DNA of 64,000 nucleotides from Leifsonia xyli subsp. cynodontis DSM 46306. GTDB taxonomy: Bacteria > Actinomycetota > Actinomycetes > Actinomycetales > Microbacteriaceae. Positions 27,450-36,229 of the stretch are shown piece by piece. How positions within the stretch are numbered: position 1 is the first letter of the stretch; each line of letters opens with the position of its first letter. Location: contig NC_022438.1 in NCBI RefSeq assembly GCF_000470775.1, positions 868,001 to 932,000 on the forward strand, in the 5' to 3' direction. The translations under genes and the position numbers were made by a program. The notes under the pieces were generated by a model. It had not been told where the DNA came from, searched no databases, and saw nothing but the letters and a program-made list of their open reading frames with translations.

Positions 27450-28459
27450 ACGGTGATCACCAACGATCCCGATGCCCGTCCGGCCCGCAGATCGGCGATC
27501 GGGGCCCCGGTGTCGGCGAACACGTACCGAGTGACGGCGGGCTTCACATGGAGGTTGCGGGCGAGGCGGAGGAAAGCGGCGCCGTCGGCGCGGGTGTTCG
27601 CGGTGACGGTGCGCAGGTCCCGTTCCTGGAACAGATTGCGGGTGTAGTCCATCGCGGGGATGTCGGTCATATGGATGCCCGCCAGCACGACCGTGCCGCC
27701 CGGACGGGTGGCCTGCAGGGCGGCCGGCACGAGTTCGCCGGCGGGCGCGAACACGATCGCCGCATCGACCGGGGCAGGCGGGGCGGTGGTCGCGTCGCCG
27801 ACGAACACCGCCCCGAGCCTGCGCGCGAGCTCCCGGTTCCTCTCACCACGGGTCATCGCAAGGATCTGCATCCCCTGCGTGGAAGCCAACTGTGCGGTCA
27901 GGTGCGCGCTGGACCCGAACCCGTAGATCCCCAGTCGTCCGCCCGGCGGAATGTTGGCGCGGACGAGGGCCCGGTACCCGATGATTCCCGCGCACAGCAG
28001 CGGGGCCACCTCGACCGGGTCGGACTCACGGGGAAGGGGATACACGAACGCCTCGGGCGCCGTCACGTATTCCGCGAACCCGCCGTCGGCGTCCCAGCCA
28101 GTGTACTGCGACGCGGGGCACAGGTTCTCCTTTCCCTCCCGGCACCATGTACAGGTGCCGCAGGTGCGCCGCAGCCATGCCACCCCGACCCGGTCCCCGC
28201 GATGCAGTCTGCGCACGCCGCGCCCGGCATCGGTTACGATTCCCACCACCTGGTGCCCCGGGGTCACTCCCGCACGATGGACGGGGATCTCCTGGTCGAT
28301 GACGTGCAGGTCGGTGCGGCACACCCCGCACGCCTCGACTTTGACGAGGACCTCGTCCGGGCCTGGCACTGGCACTGGCCGGGTCGTCAAGGTCAGATCA
28401 CCGGCGGTGTCCCCGGTGACCCAGGCGCGCATCGTGGCGGGACGGATGGAGCTGTTCAT
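27446..28459 (-). CDS. Zinc-binding alcohol dehydrogenase (AdhA-like)
   Basis: 337 residues from ATG 28459. Catalytic zinc ligands in CGVCRTDLHV and GHQVVGIV; structural zinc Cys in CGTCTWCREGKENLC; Rossmann GFGSSAH. The wording matches the zinc-dependent alcohol dehydrogenase family (AdhA) that is common in DosR-type islands. Third gene of an SDR - oxidase-like - Adh operon; its ATG overlaps the preceding stop (ATGA). Likely recycles NAD(P)H by reducing aldehydes under low oxygen (inference). Confidence 0.87.
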   Translation of the reverse strand: MNSSIRPATMRAWVTGDTAGDLTLTTRPVPVPGPDEVLVKVEACGVCRTDLHVIDQEIPVHRAGVTPGHQVVGIVTDAGRGVRRLHRGDRVGVAWLRRTCGTCTWCREGKENLCPASQYTGWDADGGFAEYVTAPEAFVYPLPRESDPVEVAPLLCAGIIGYRALVRANIPPGGRLGIYGFGSSAHLTAQLASTQGMQILAMTRGERNRELARRLGAVFVGDATTAPPAPVDAAIVFAPAGELVPAALQATRPGGTVVLAGIHMTDIPAMDYTRNLFQERDLRTVTANTRADGAAFLRLARNLHVKPAVTRYVFADTGAPIADLRAGRASGSLVITV

Positions 28460-29034
28460 TCGTGATCGGAGAACGGGGGAAAGTGCGGGATCGGCAGCGG
28501 CTTGTCGAGGGAACCGTCGTGCATGATGGTGGGATGCGCGATGACGGGCGGGCGGTGCGCGGCGGAGTGCCCGGCGGGCATCTTCGGGAACCGGCGGCCG
28601 GTGACGGTGCGGGGGGTGAGCTGGATGAAGTTCTGCTTGGGGGTGGGGCTCCATGACTGGAGTCGCAGGACCCCGGCGGCCTCGATCTCATCGTCAGAGT
28701 CCAGCCGGCGCGCCGTGACCCGGATGACCACGCTCCACCGATGCCCGAGATCTTCCCCGTCGATCTCGAACGCGACCGAAGCATGGTCGAGGATGCTGCG
28801 CAGTTTGCTGCCTGGCCCGGATCGGACGTACACGCTCCCCTCGTGGACGAGGTAGTTCATCGGGAACACGTCCGGGGCCCCATCGGCGCCGTCGACCGCG
28901 AACCGCCCCAGGGACCCGTGCTGGACCAGCTCCCAGCAGGAGGCCGTGTCCAAGTCCACGACCCCGAACGAGGCCGCCGATCGCGGTGGCGGCCCCGGGG
29001 CTTTCTGATACGGGTTGGGGAGGTCCTCGGGCAT
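28456..29034 (-). CDS. Pyridoxamine 5'-phosphate oxidase-like flavin/F420-binding protein
   Basis: 192 residues with a split-barrel fold signature: CWELVQHGSLGRFAV, VFPMNYLVHEGSVYVRSGPGSKL, ASVAFEIDGED and WSVVIRVTARRL. This is the class of small PPOx-like proteins (Rv2004c-neighbour and Rv3131-type companions) frequent near dormancy genes; actual cofactor and substrate unknown. Translationally coupled to the Adh gene downstream and one base after the SDR stop upstream. Confidence 0.75.
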   Translation of the reverse strand: MPEDLPNPYQKAPGPPPRSAASFGVVDLDTASCWELVQHGSLGRFAVDGADGAPDVFPMNYLVHEGSVYVRSGPGSKLRSILDHASVAFEIDGEDLGHRWSVVIRVTARRLDSDDEIEAAGVLRLQSWSPTPKQNFIQLTPRTVTGRRFPKMPAGHSAAHRPPVIAHPTIMHDGSLDKPLPIPHFPPFSDHE

Positions 29035-29035
29035 G

Positions 29036-29782
29036 TCAGATCGCCGTCCAGCCGCCGTCGACGGGAAGGATCGCGCCGGACACGTCGGAGGCGTCGTCGC
29101 TGAGCAGCCAGGTGATCGCGGCGGCCAGCGCTGCCGGTTGCGCGACGGCGGGAATGGTGGCTTGCATGATGGGGCCGAGTCGTTCCTGTGCGAGGGGTGA
29201 ACGGAAGGGTGCTTCGATGTTCGTCGCGACCGGTCCGGGGGCGACGGCGTTGCAGCGGATTCCCTTCGGGGTGTAGAAGAATGCGGTGCTGATCGTGAAC
29301 CCGTTCACCGCGTGCTTGGACACCGTGTATGTGGTTCCGGCGGCGGAGCCGCGCTGTCCGGCTTCGGAGCTGACGTTGACGATCGAGCCCGCACCGGCCT
29401 CGATCATCGCCGGCAGCACGGCACGGGTCAGTCGCATCATCGCGGTGACATTGACGGCGAGGACGCGGTCCCAGGTCTGGTCGTTGATCTCGGCGGAGGG
29501 CTCGAAGCCGTCCATGATCCCGGCGATGTTCGCGAGCCCGGCGATCCGGGGGCCTGCGGCGGCGAGCACGCGGTCCACGGTGAGTTGCTCGGCGAGATCC
29601 CCGTCGACGGTGGCGACCCTGGTGCCCAGCTCGCCCTCGAGGGCGCGGAGCCGCTGACGGGAGATGTCCACCCCGATTACGCGTGCGCCTTCCTCCGCCA
29701 GACGCACCGCGGTCGCATGGCCGATCCCGGACCCGGCCCCGGTGACCACGATCGTGCGGTCGGTGAAGCGGTTCTCGGTCAT
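29036..29782 (-). CDS. Short-chain dehydrogenase/reductase
   Basis: 248-residue classical SDR: cofactor motif TGAGSGIG (about residues 14-21), NIAG, catalytic Ser in NVSSEAG, and TYTVSKHAV providing Tyr and Lys (YxxxK). The C-terminus SGAILPVDGGWTAI is typical. Asp in GVDISRQ suggests NAD preference. First gene of a three-gene operon; a DosR-like box sits 72 bp upstream of its ATG. Confidence 0.88.
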   Translation of the reverse strand: MTENRFTDRTIVVTGAGSGIGHATAVRLAEEGARVIGVDISRQRLRALEGELGTRVATVDGDLAEQLTVDRVLAAAGPRIAGLANIAGIMDGFEPSAEINDQTWDRVLAVNVTAMMRLTRAVLPAMIEAGAGSIVNVSSEAGQRGSAAGTTYTVSKHAVNGFTISTAFFYTPKGIRCNAVAPGPVATNIEAPFRSPLAQERLGPIMQATIPAVAQPAALAAAITWLLSDDASDVSGAILPVDGGWTAI

Positions 29783-29853
29783 CGTCGCTGCCCCTTTCGT
29801 TTCGCGCGTGACCCGCGACAGGTCCAGCGAACCCGCGGGGGACGCGCCTGGTC

Positions 29854-29867
29854 GGGCCGAAAGTCCC
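29854..29867. promoter_or_regulatory. DosR-like box between SDR operon and regulator gene
   Basis: GGGCCGAAAGTCCC (reverse complement GGGACTTTCGGCCC) resembles the mycobacterial DosR/DevR palindrome built on GGGACT...GTCCC. It lies in the divergent gap, 72 bp from the SDR start and 81 bp from the regulator start. An identical 14-mer is found at 36121. Confidence 0.7.
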
Positions 29868-29947
29868 ATGCACGGTGCCTGCGTTGTGGGTACAGTGCTG
29901 GGCAGGTCCCCGCCGCGCCCCCGACGCGGGGCGATGGGTGGTGAGTG

Positions 29948-30586
29948 ATGACCGGGATCTTCCTCGTCGACGACCACGAGGTGGTCCGTCACGGCATCTC
30001 AGACGTGCTGGATGCGCAACCAGGGCTAGAGGTGGTCGGCGAGGCGTCGACCTGCGGGGAGGCGAAGGGCCGGATCGCGGCGACCCTGCCGGATGTGGCC
30101 GTGCTGGATATGCACCTGCCCGACGGCAGCGGCATCGACTTGTGCCGGCACATCCGGCAGGAGCATCCGAGCGTGCGATGCCTGATCCTGACCGCGTTCG
30201 ACGATGACGACGCCGTGCTCGCCGCGGCGATGGCGGATGCGTCCGGATACCTGTTGAAGACGCTGCGGATCATGGACCTCGCCGCTGCGGTCCGCGCCGT
30301 CGCCGACGGCCGCACCCTGCTGGACCCCTCCATGGCGAAACGTGCCACTCAGCAGATGCGGACCGTGCAGGACGAGGATCCCCGGTTCGGGTCGCTGAGC
30401 CTTCGGGAAAGACAGATCCTCGCGTTGATCGCCGACGCACTCACGAACCGTCAGATCGGGGACCGGCTCGGCCTCGCAGAGAAGACGGTCAAGAACTACG
30501 TGTCGACGATGCTGTCTAAGCTCGGATTCGAACACCGAACCCAGGCCGCGGTCTTCGAACTCGAACGAACTGGCACGGCACGGTGA
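29948..30586 (+). CDS. NarL/LuxR response regulator, DosR/DevR-like
   Basis: 212 residues. Receiver domain with acidic pair VDDHE (Asp 8, 9), phosphoacceptor Asp 54 in AVLDMHLPDGSGI, Thr in LILTAFD and Lys in YLLKT; LuxR-type HTH at the C-terminus (LSLRERQILALIADALTNRQIGDRL, AEKTVKNYVSTMLSKLGFEHRTQAAVF). The phrases FLVDDHEVVRHG, LPDGSGIDLC and AEKTVKNYVS...RTQAAVF are close to M. tuberculosis DosR as I remember it. Probably activates the surrounding genes through the GGGACT-type boxes when phosphorylated by the kinase at 24884. Confidence 0.9.
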   Translation: MTGIFLVDDHEVVRHGISDVLDAQPGLEVVGEASTCGEAKGRIAATLPDVAVLDMHLPDGSGIDLCRHIRQEHPSVRCLILTAFDDDDAVLAAAMADASGYLLKTLRIMDLAAAVRAVADGRTLLDPSMAKRATQQMRTVQDEDPRFGSLSLRERQILALIADALTNRQIGDRLGLAEKTVKNYVSTMLSKLGFEHRTQAAVFELERTGTAR

Positions 30587-30620
30587 ACCCGGACCCTTGC
30601 TGGGCCGGCGTGACGCCCGG

Positions 30621-30965
30621 TCAGCGCCACTGCCACCACGGCATCATCGGTCCGAGCTGCTCAGGCACGTAGGCGAAGAATCGGGAGATCGCCGCGGTGA
30701 GGAGCCAGAGCCCGAATCCTGCGGCGGTGATGATCCAGGCGATCATCTTGTGCTGCTCGTAGTCAGGCAGCAGCCGCCCTTCCTTGTCGCGCTGCACACC
30801 GGCAAGGGTGAGGATGAGGTCGATGAGCCACCAGATCCCGAATCCTCCGATGGTGAGGAGCTTCGGGATCCCGGTGCCGATCTTCCCGAGGTAGAACCGG
30901 TCCACACCGAGGAACCCCAGCAGCCACGCAAACATCCAGGTGGCGATGAACGACCGATCCGACAC
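30621..30965 (-). CDS. TM2-domain membrane protein, N-terminus probably frameshifted
   Basis: 114 residues from GTG 30965 containing a TM2 domain: FIATWMFAWLLGFLGVDRFYLGKIGTGIPKLLTIGGFGIWWLIDLILTL, then a second hydrophobic segment IAWIITAAGFGLWLL. A stronger start exists upstream, ATG 31023 with AGGAGG (MAANTPSTAAPRR), but in a different frame, so a one-base indel near 30985 has likely split the gene. A DosR-like box lies 49 bp before ATG 31023. Confidence 0.7.
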   Translation of the reverse strand: MSDRSFIATWMFAWLLGFLGVDRFYLGKIGTGIPKLLTIGGFGIWWLIDLILTLAGVQRDKEGRLLPDYEQHKMIAWIITAAGFGLWLLTAAISRFFAYVPEQLGPMMPWWQWR

Positions 30966-31071
30966 GTCGTTGTGCGGGATCCCGGCGCCTCGGCGCGGCG
31001 GTGGACGGGGTGTTCGCGGCCATCTTCGCCTCCTTCGGCGTCCATACTGCCCGCCCGCGGCTGCGACTGGC

Positions 31072-31085
31072 GGGCCGAAGGTCCC
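31072..31085. promoter_or_regulatory. DosR-like box upstream of the TM2 gene
   Basis: GGGCCGAAGGTCCC differs from the other two boxes by one base and keeps the GGNCC...GGTCCC symmetry. It precedes the TM2 gene start (ATG 31023) on the minus strand. Confidence 0.6.
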
Positions 31086-31168
31086 GGGTCTTCGAGGCGC
31101 ATCCCGGTGGCGGGCGCGACGTGCGCGTCCGATCGACGATGTCCGGTGGGATCGCCGGATCGAGACGG

Positions 31169-31372
31169 TCAGACCCCGAGCGTTTCGAGCACGTGGTAGA
31201 CGAGGTAGACCGGCCACACGATCGCCTGCGGCAAGCCGAGTACGACGGACCAGAAGCGTCCGTCGGAGTGCGAGATGAAGTAGATCGCCGCACCGATGTA
31301 GGCGAGCAGGAAGAAGAATCCCCACACGCCGTTCCTCTCCACCACCCGACCGCTACGCCCGTTCTCCATCAT
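31169..31372 (-). CDS. Small membrane protein
   Basis: 67 residues with two hydrophobic helices (VWGFFFLLAYIGAAIYFI and FWSVVLGLPQAIVWPVYLVYHVLETLGV). Ribosome site AGGGAGCAGGA directly before ATG ATG at 31372. No family recognised. It follows arcC by 48 bp on the same strand and may be the last gene of the arginine deiminase operon. Confidence 0.65.
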   Translation of the reverse strand: MMENGRSGRVVERNGVWGFFFLLAYIGAAIYFISHSDGRFWSVVLGLPQAIVWPVYLVYHVLETLGV

Positions 31373-31420
31373 TCCTGCTCCCTCCCGCTCGTCCCTGCAA
31401 ACGCGTACCGTGTCATCGCC

Positions 31421-32365
31421 TCATCGGGCCGGGTTTCCCATCGGCGCACCGTCCGGTTGTCCCGCCGGATTGACGCGGGTGCCGAGGACGCCGGCGACGA
31501 CGTCTTCGGCATGCTCGAGCGGGCCGATCACGGCGGGCCGCCCGGTGACGGTGACGAAGTCGCAGGCCGCTTCCACTTTGGGGCGCATCGATCCGGCGGG
31601 CAGGTCCAGTGCCCGTGCGAGCGGTGGGGTGGTGTCGGTGAGGACAGTCGCGTCGGGGGTGCGGTATCCGATGATCACCCCGGGCACGTCGGTGAGGATG
31701 ACGAGCTTGTCCGCGTGCAGCAGGCGTCCGAGGAGCGCCGCGGTGTGGTCCTTGTCGATCACGGCGTCGACGAGCTGGTCGCTGTCGTCGGCGTGCGTGA
31801 GGGGGATGCCTCCGCCGCCGCCCATGATCACAGTCGTTCCGGCGTTGAGGAGTGTGCGGCATGTGTCGATCTCGAGAATCTGCCGGGGCCGGGGGGACGA
31901 GACGACTCGGCGCCATCCGTCCCCGTCGGGTGCGATGCTCCAACCGTGTTTGCGAGCGAGGGCGCGGGCGTGGTGTTCGTCGTAGACGTTCCCGATGAAC
32001 TTCTCCGGCGTGAGCAGTGCGGGGTCGTCGCTGTCGATGCTCACGTGGGTCACGACGGTGGCGGTCGCCACGTCCGGGTCGGCGCCGTGGAGCGCCTGCT
32101 GCAGCAGGGATCCGATGAGGCCCTGGGTGGCGGCGGAGAGCAGCCCCAGCGGGTAGGGTGCGGCGAGGGATGGGTCTGCGGCGGATTCTCGGGCGAGCAG
32201 CCCGATCTGGGGGCCGTTGCCGTGCACGAACACGACTTGGTGGGTGGCGGCCAGCCGAGCGAGTGCGGGGGCGGCGACGGCGAGCCGGGCCGCCTGGGTG
32301 GCTGCCTCCGGGGGTTCCCCGCGGTGCAGGAGCGCGTTGCCGCCTAGCGCGATCACGAGACGCAC
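31421..32365 (-). CDS. arcC: Carbamate kinase
   Basis: Last enzyme of the arginine deiminase pathway: carbamoyl phosphate plus ADP gives ATP, CO2 and NH3. 314 residues with N-terminal IALGGNALL, FVHGNGPQIG, GGGGGIPL, DKDHTAALL and TDVPGV, all typical of carbamate kinase; length is normal. Follows arcB by 6 bp. Supplies substrate-level ATP when respiration stops. Confidence 0.93.
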   Translation of the reverse strand: MRLVIALGGNALLHRGEPPEAATQAARLAVAAPALARLAATHQVVFVHGNGPQIGLLARESAADPSLAAPYPLGLLSAATQGLIGSLLQQALHGADPDVATATVVTHVSIDSDDPALLTPEKFIGNVYDEHHARALARKHGWSIAPDGDGWRRVVSSPRPRQILEIDTCRTLLNAGTTVIMGGGGGIPLTHADDSDQLVDAVIDKDHTAALLGRLLHADKLVILTDVPGVIIGYRTPDATVLTDTTPPLARALDLPAGSMRPKVEAACDFVTVTGRPAVIGPLEHAEDVVAGVLGTRVNPAGQPDGAPMGNPAR

Positions 32366-32371
32366 GGCGAC

Positions 32372-33379
32372 TCACCCGGTCTCGGTGAGGCTGTGCAGCA
32401 GGACGGCCTTGATGGTGTGCAGCCGGTTCTCGGCCTGATCGAACACGACCGAACGGGCAGAGCGGAACACGTCGTCGCTGATCTCCGCACCGTCCAGCCC
32501 GTACCGGGTGAACATCTCCTCCCCGAGGGTCGTGTGCCGGTCGTGCAGCGCGGGCAGGCAGTGCAGGATCTTCACGTCCGGGTTGCCGGTGCGGTCGACG
32601 AGGGCCCGGTCGATCCGGTAGGGGTGCAGCAGCGGGACGCGCTCGGCCCACCGCTCGGGCGGCTCGCCCATGCTGACCCACACGTCCGCGTACAGGAAGT
32701 CGGCGTCCCGGACGGCTTCGTCGATGTCGTCGGTGACGAGGATCTTCCCACCGGTGCGCGTGGCCCGCTCGTGCGCCTCCTGGACGATGCCCGGGTCGGG
32801 GCGCAGCGCCGCGGGGCAGGCGACCCGCACGTCCAGGCCGCGCAGGGCGCCGCTGACCAGGAGGCTATGCACCACGTTGTCGTTGCCGTCGCCGACGAAG
32901 CACACCTTCGCGGGTGTGGCGGCGTGGTGGTGTTCGTGGATGGTGAGCAGGTCGGCGAGGGCCTGGGTGGGGTGCCAGGTGTCGGTGAGCGCGTTCCAGA
33001 CCGGCACGCCGGCGTGGACGGCGAGGGTGTCGACGGATGCCTGCGCGAAGCCGCGGAATGCGATTCCATCGTAGTAGCGGCCGAGCACCCGGGCGGTGTC
33101 CTCGACCGACTCGGTCGCGCCCAGATGGCTGTTGGCCGGATCGATATAGGTGCAGTGAGCGCCTTCGTCGTAGGCGGCCACCTCGAACGCGCTGCGGGTA
33201 CGGGTGGAGGGCTTCTCGAACAGCACCGCGATGGTCCGACCCGCCAGCCGCGGTGGTGTCGCCGCGTGTCTGGTGGCTTTCAGCTGGCCGGCGAGCTCAA
33301 GCAGGGTGGTGAGCTCGTCGAAAGTGAGGTCGGTGTCTTTCCGCAGATGCCGGAGCCCGGCCGTCGTCGCGGTGCTCAT
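32372..33379 (-). CDS. arcB: Ornithine carbamoyltransferase, catabolic
   Basis: 335 residues. Carbamoyl-phosphate site [34 protein letters not shown] and the ornithine-binding HCLPALHD are all present. Here it would run in the catabolic direction, turning citrulline into ornithine and carbamoyl phosphate. ATG 33379 overlaps the arcA stop as ATGA. Confidence 0.93.
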   Translation of the reverse strand: MSTATTAGLRHLRKDTDLTFDELTTLLELAGQLKATRHAATPPRLAGRTIAVLFEKPSTRTRSAFEVAAYDEGAHCTYIDPANSHLGATESVEDTARVLGRYYDGIAFRGFAQASVDTLAVHAGVPVWNALTDTWHPTQALADLLTIHEHHHAATPAKVCFVGDGNDNVVHSLLVSGALRGLDVRVACPAALRPDPGIVQEAHERATRTGGKILVTDDIDEAVRDADFLYADVWVSMGEPPERWAERVPLLHPYRIDRALVDRTGNPDVKILHCLPALHDRHTTLGEEMFTRYGLDGAEISDDVFRSARSVVFDQAENRLHTIKAVLLHSLTETG

Positions 33380-34656
33380 GACCGCGGGGCGGGGTCGCGT
33401 TGGATGGGGCAGGACATGCACCGAGACCCGCCTCGGCCGCGTCCCAGTTCGCTGCCGCTGATGGTGATGACCTCGATGCCCTGCTTGCGGAGCATCGTGT
33501 TGGTGGCGACGTTGCGGTCGTAGCCGATCACGACACCGGGGGCGATGGTGAGGAAGTTGTTCGCGTCGTCCCACTGCTCCCGCGCCGCGGCCCACGGGTC
33601 TTCGGTGGTGGTCAGCATCCGGATCCCATCGGTGTCCAGTGTCTCTTCCAGCAGCGGCACCAGGTCGCGGGGCTCGCTGATGGTGAGACCGTCGGGGTCG
33701 TCGTTGGGGACGATCAGGTGGGCGCGCAGCGCGGTGTGCCGCAGGGAGGGGGAGAGGACGAAGTTGTGCGGGTCGAGCATCGTCATGAGGGTGTCCAGGT
33801 GCATCATCGCGTGCGAGCGGGGAAGCCCGATCGCGATGACCTTCTCGGCCTCTCTGGTGCGGAACAGTGCCTGCGCGAGGGCCTCGACGGCCATCGGGGT
33901 GGTGCGCTCGCCCATTCCGATGAGCACCGCGCCGCGGCCGAGGATGTGGATGTCGCCGCCCTCGATCGCGGAGACCGACCGGTGCTCGTCGGGGTTGTAC
34001 CGTTCGATCCCGGCGGAGGCGAAGAGGGGGTGGTGGTCGTAGATGGCGCGGACGGTCGTCGTCTCCCGCACACGGGCGGGTTTGGCCATCACGTTGACGT
34101 TGACGCCGCCGTAGATCCAGGCGGAGCTGTCTCGGGGGAACAGGGTGTTCGGCAGCGGCGGGAGCACGAACCCGAGCGGGTCGGTGGTGTGCCAGAGCAG
34201 GCTGTCGGTGGCGGGTGTGCCCAGTTCCGCCGCGGTGATCCCCCCGATCAGGAGCTCGGTGAGGTCTTCGGGGGTCTTGTCATCGAGGATGCTGCGCAGC
34301 AGCGGGGCGAACACGGGACCGTACTGGTCGGGGGTGCAGAGCCGGTCGAGGATGAAGGCGCGGGCCGCGGGGAGGGTGAGAGTCTCGGTGAGCAGGTCGG
34401 TGAAGGCATGCACGACGATATCGTGGGAGCGCAGCACCTCGACGAACGCGTCGTGCTCGCCGCGGGCCTTCGCGCCCCAGAGGACGTCGTCGAACAGCAG
34501 CTGCTCGCAGTTGTCGGGGGTGAGTCGGTCCAGTTCGCGGCCGGGTCGATGCACGATCACCTGCCGCAGCGTGCCGACCTCGGAGTGCATGCCGAGCGGT
34601 GCCGCCCCCGCCGCGGCTTCCGCGGGGGCAGCTGCGGTCTGGGCTGGGGTCGTCAT
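33376..34656 (-). CDS. arcA: Arginine deiminase
   Basis: Hydrolyses arginine to citrulline and ammonia. 426 residues: N-terminal [39 protein letters not shown] with catalytic acid, [15 protein letters not shown], and the nucleophilic Cys near residue 413 in GGSRCMSCP. An Ala/Pro-rich tail of about 20 residues precedes the conserved start. Coupled at both ends by ATGA overlaps. Confidence 0.95.
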   Translation of the reverse strand: MTTPAQTAAAPAEAAAGAAPLGMHSEVGTLRQVIVHRPGRELDRLTPDNCEQLLFDDVLWGAKARGEHDAFVEVLRSHDIVVHAFTDLLTETLTLPAARAFILDRLCTPDQYGPVFAPLLRSILDDKTPEDLTELLIGGITAAELGTPATDSLLWHTTDPLGFVLPPLPNTLFPRDSSAWIYGGVNVNVMAKPARVRETTTVRAIYDHHPLFASAGIERYNPDEHRSVSAIEGGDIHILGRGAVLIGMGERTTPMAVEALAQALFRTREAEKVIAIGLPRSHAMMHLDTLMTMLDPHNFVLSPSLRHTALRAHLIVPNDDPDGLTISEPRDLVPLLEETLDTDGIRMLTTTEDPWAAAREQWDDANNFLTIAPGVVIGYDRNVATNTMLRKQGIEVITISGSELGRGRGGSRCMSCPIQRDPAPRS

Positions 34657-36086
34657 GACCGGGCCCCCTTGCCCGCGGGAGTCGGCTCGCCGACCGGTTC
34701 GGAGGCGGTGATCAGCGCTGCCGGGGTGTCGGGGACGGTGCTCGCATCCCAGGGCGTGGGGCTGGGGATGCCGCGGCGCCGGTTGGAGGCCTTCATCCAG
34801 ACGTACAGGGGCACGCCGAGCAGGAACGCGATCGCGCCGTAGAAGGTGGCCTCGGCGCCGGTTCCGATCAGCGCCCAGAACGAGAACACGAGCGCGAGTA
34901 CTCCGACGGTGACATCCCGGGCCAGGTGCGACCAGGAGACGGCGCGGGTGCGGGTGACGACCCAGTAGATCTGGGATGCCGCGGAGAACAGGTACGGGAT
35001 GACGGCGGTGAACACGGTCAGCAGCACCACCATGGTGAACACCTGCTCGAAGCTGGTGTACGCGAGGATCGTCAGCAGGGTCGCCAGCACGGTGGATGCG
35101 ATGATGCCCACGAGCGGCATGCCGCGGTGCTCTTTCGCGAACACGCGGGGGAACATGCCGTCCTGGGCGGCGGCGTGCGGCATCTCGCCGACGATGAACG
35201 TCCACCCGACCAGGCAGCCCAGCCCGGAGATCACCGCGACCACGGCGATGGTCTGCCCGGCCCAGGCGCCGGAGAAGATCGCGTTCGCAGCGTCGCTGAA
35301 CGGGGCGGTTGACGTGCGCAGATCGGCGTTGCTCACGGTGCCGAACAGGGCAACGGTGCCCAGGATATAGACGAGGCCGCAGGCGAGGGTGCCGTAGATG
35401 GTGGCGCGGGGGACGTTCTTCTCGGGGTCGCGGACCCGGCCCGCGGCGACGGACGCGGTCTCGATGCCGAGGTAGGCGAACAGGGCCACGGCTCCCGCGC
35501 CGGCGAGCGCGGTCCATGCGTCGGTGCCGGAGGAGTTGAACGGGCCGAAGTTGGCGGGGTTGAGGAAGAAAAGCCCGAGGATGGCGATTAGGGCGAGCGG
35601 CACGATCTTCAGGACCGTGAACACGACCTGCGCGCCGCCCATGCTGCGTAGTCCGAGCACGTTGATGAGGACGGGGATCCACAGGCAGACCACGGCGATG
35701 ACGATCGACCAGACCACGTTGTGGTCGGTGTTGATGAACACCTCGACGTAGCCGGTGAGGGCGACCACGATGGCGGCGTTGCCGGCCCACGCGGTCAGCC
35801 AGTACGACCACGCGTTGAGGAATCCGGCGAACTCGCCGAACGCGTCCCGCGCGTACAGGTAGGGGCCGCCGGAGCCGGGGACGCGTTTGGTGAGCTGTCC
35901 GAACACGACAGCCAGGGCCAGGGCGCCGATGGTGGCCAGGATGAAGGCGATGATGCTGATCGGCCCGAACGCGGCCAGCGCGGACGGCAGCCCGAACACG
36001 CCGGTGCCGATCACCGACCCGACGACGAGGGCGGACGCGGCGGGCAGTCCGAGCTTCTTGCCCCGCAGGGCCGGTGTTGTACTCAT
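34653..36086 (-). CDS. APC-family arginine/ornithine antiporter-like permease
   Basis: 477-residue, 12-helix basic-amino-acid transporter: [19 protein letters not shown] in helix 1, [48 protein letters not shown], typical of ArcD/LysP-like APC antiporters. Heads the arc operon, with its stop overlapping arcA. It would import arginine and export ornithine. A DosR-like box lies 35 bp upstream of ATG 36086. Confidence 0.88.
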   Translation of the reverse strand: MSTTPALRGKKLGLPAASALVVGSVIGTGVFGLPSALAAFGPISIIAFILATIGALALAVVFGQLTKRVPGSGGPYLYARDAFGEFAGFLNAWSYWLTAWAGNAAIVVALTGYVEVFINTDHNVVWSIVIAVVCLWIPVLINVLGLRSMGGAQVVFTVLKIVPLALIAILGLFFLNPANFGPFNSSGTDAWTALAGAGAVALFAYLGIETASVAAGRVRDPEKNVPRATIYGTLACGLVYILGTVALFGTVSNADLRTSTAPFSDAANAIFSGAWAGQTIAVVAVISGLGCLVGWTFIVGEMPHAAAQDGMFPRVFAKEHRGMPLVGIIASTVLATLLTILAYTSFEQVFTMVVLLTVFTAVIPYLFSAASQIYWVVTRTRAVSWSHLARDVTVGVLALVFSFWALIGTGAEATFYGAIAFLLGVPLYVWMKASNRRRGIPSPTPWDASTVPDTPAALITASEPVGEPTPAGKGARS

Positions 36087-36120
36087 ACCGGCATCGTGGC
36101 GGGCGCCCGCGGCCCAGTCC

Positions 36121-36134
36121 GGGCCGAAAGTCCC
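36121..36134. promoter_or_regulatory. DosR-like box upstream of the arginine deiminase operon
   Basis: GGGCCGAAAGTCCC, identical to the box at 29854, 35 bp before the antiporter start. Its distance suits an activator bound near -35 of a short leader. Confidence 0.7.
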
Positions 36135-36229
36135 ACCGCCATGCCGCCGTGTTGGCGCGGGGGATGGCGATCGGTCTTGCGGCCCCCACGGGGAGCTGTG
36201 CATCGCATAGGGCCACGAGTCAGGGCGGA

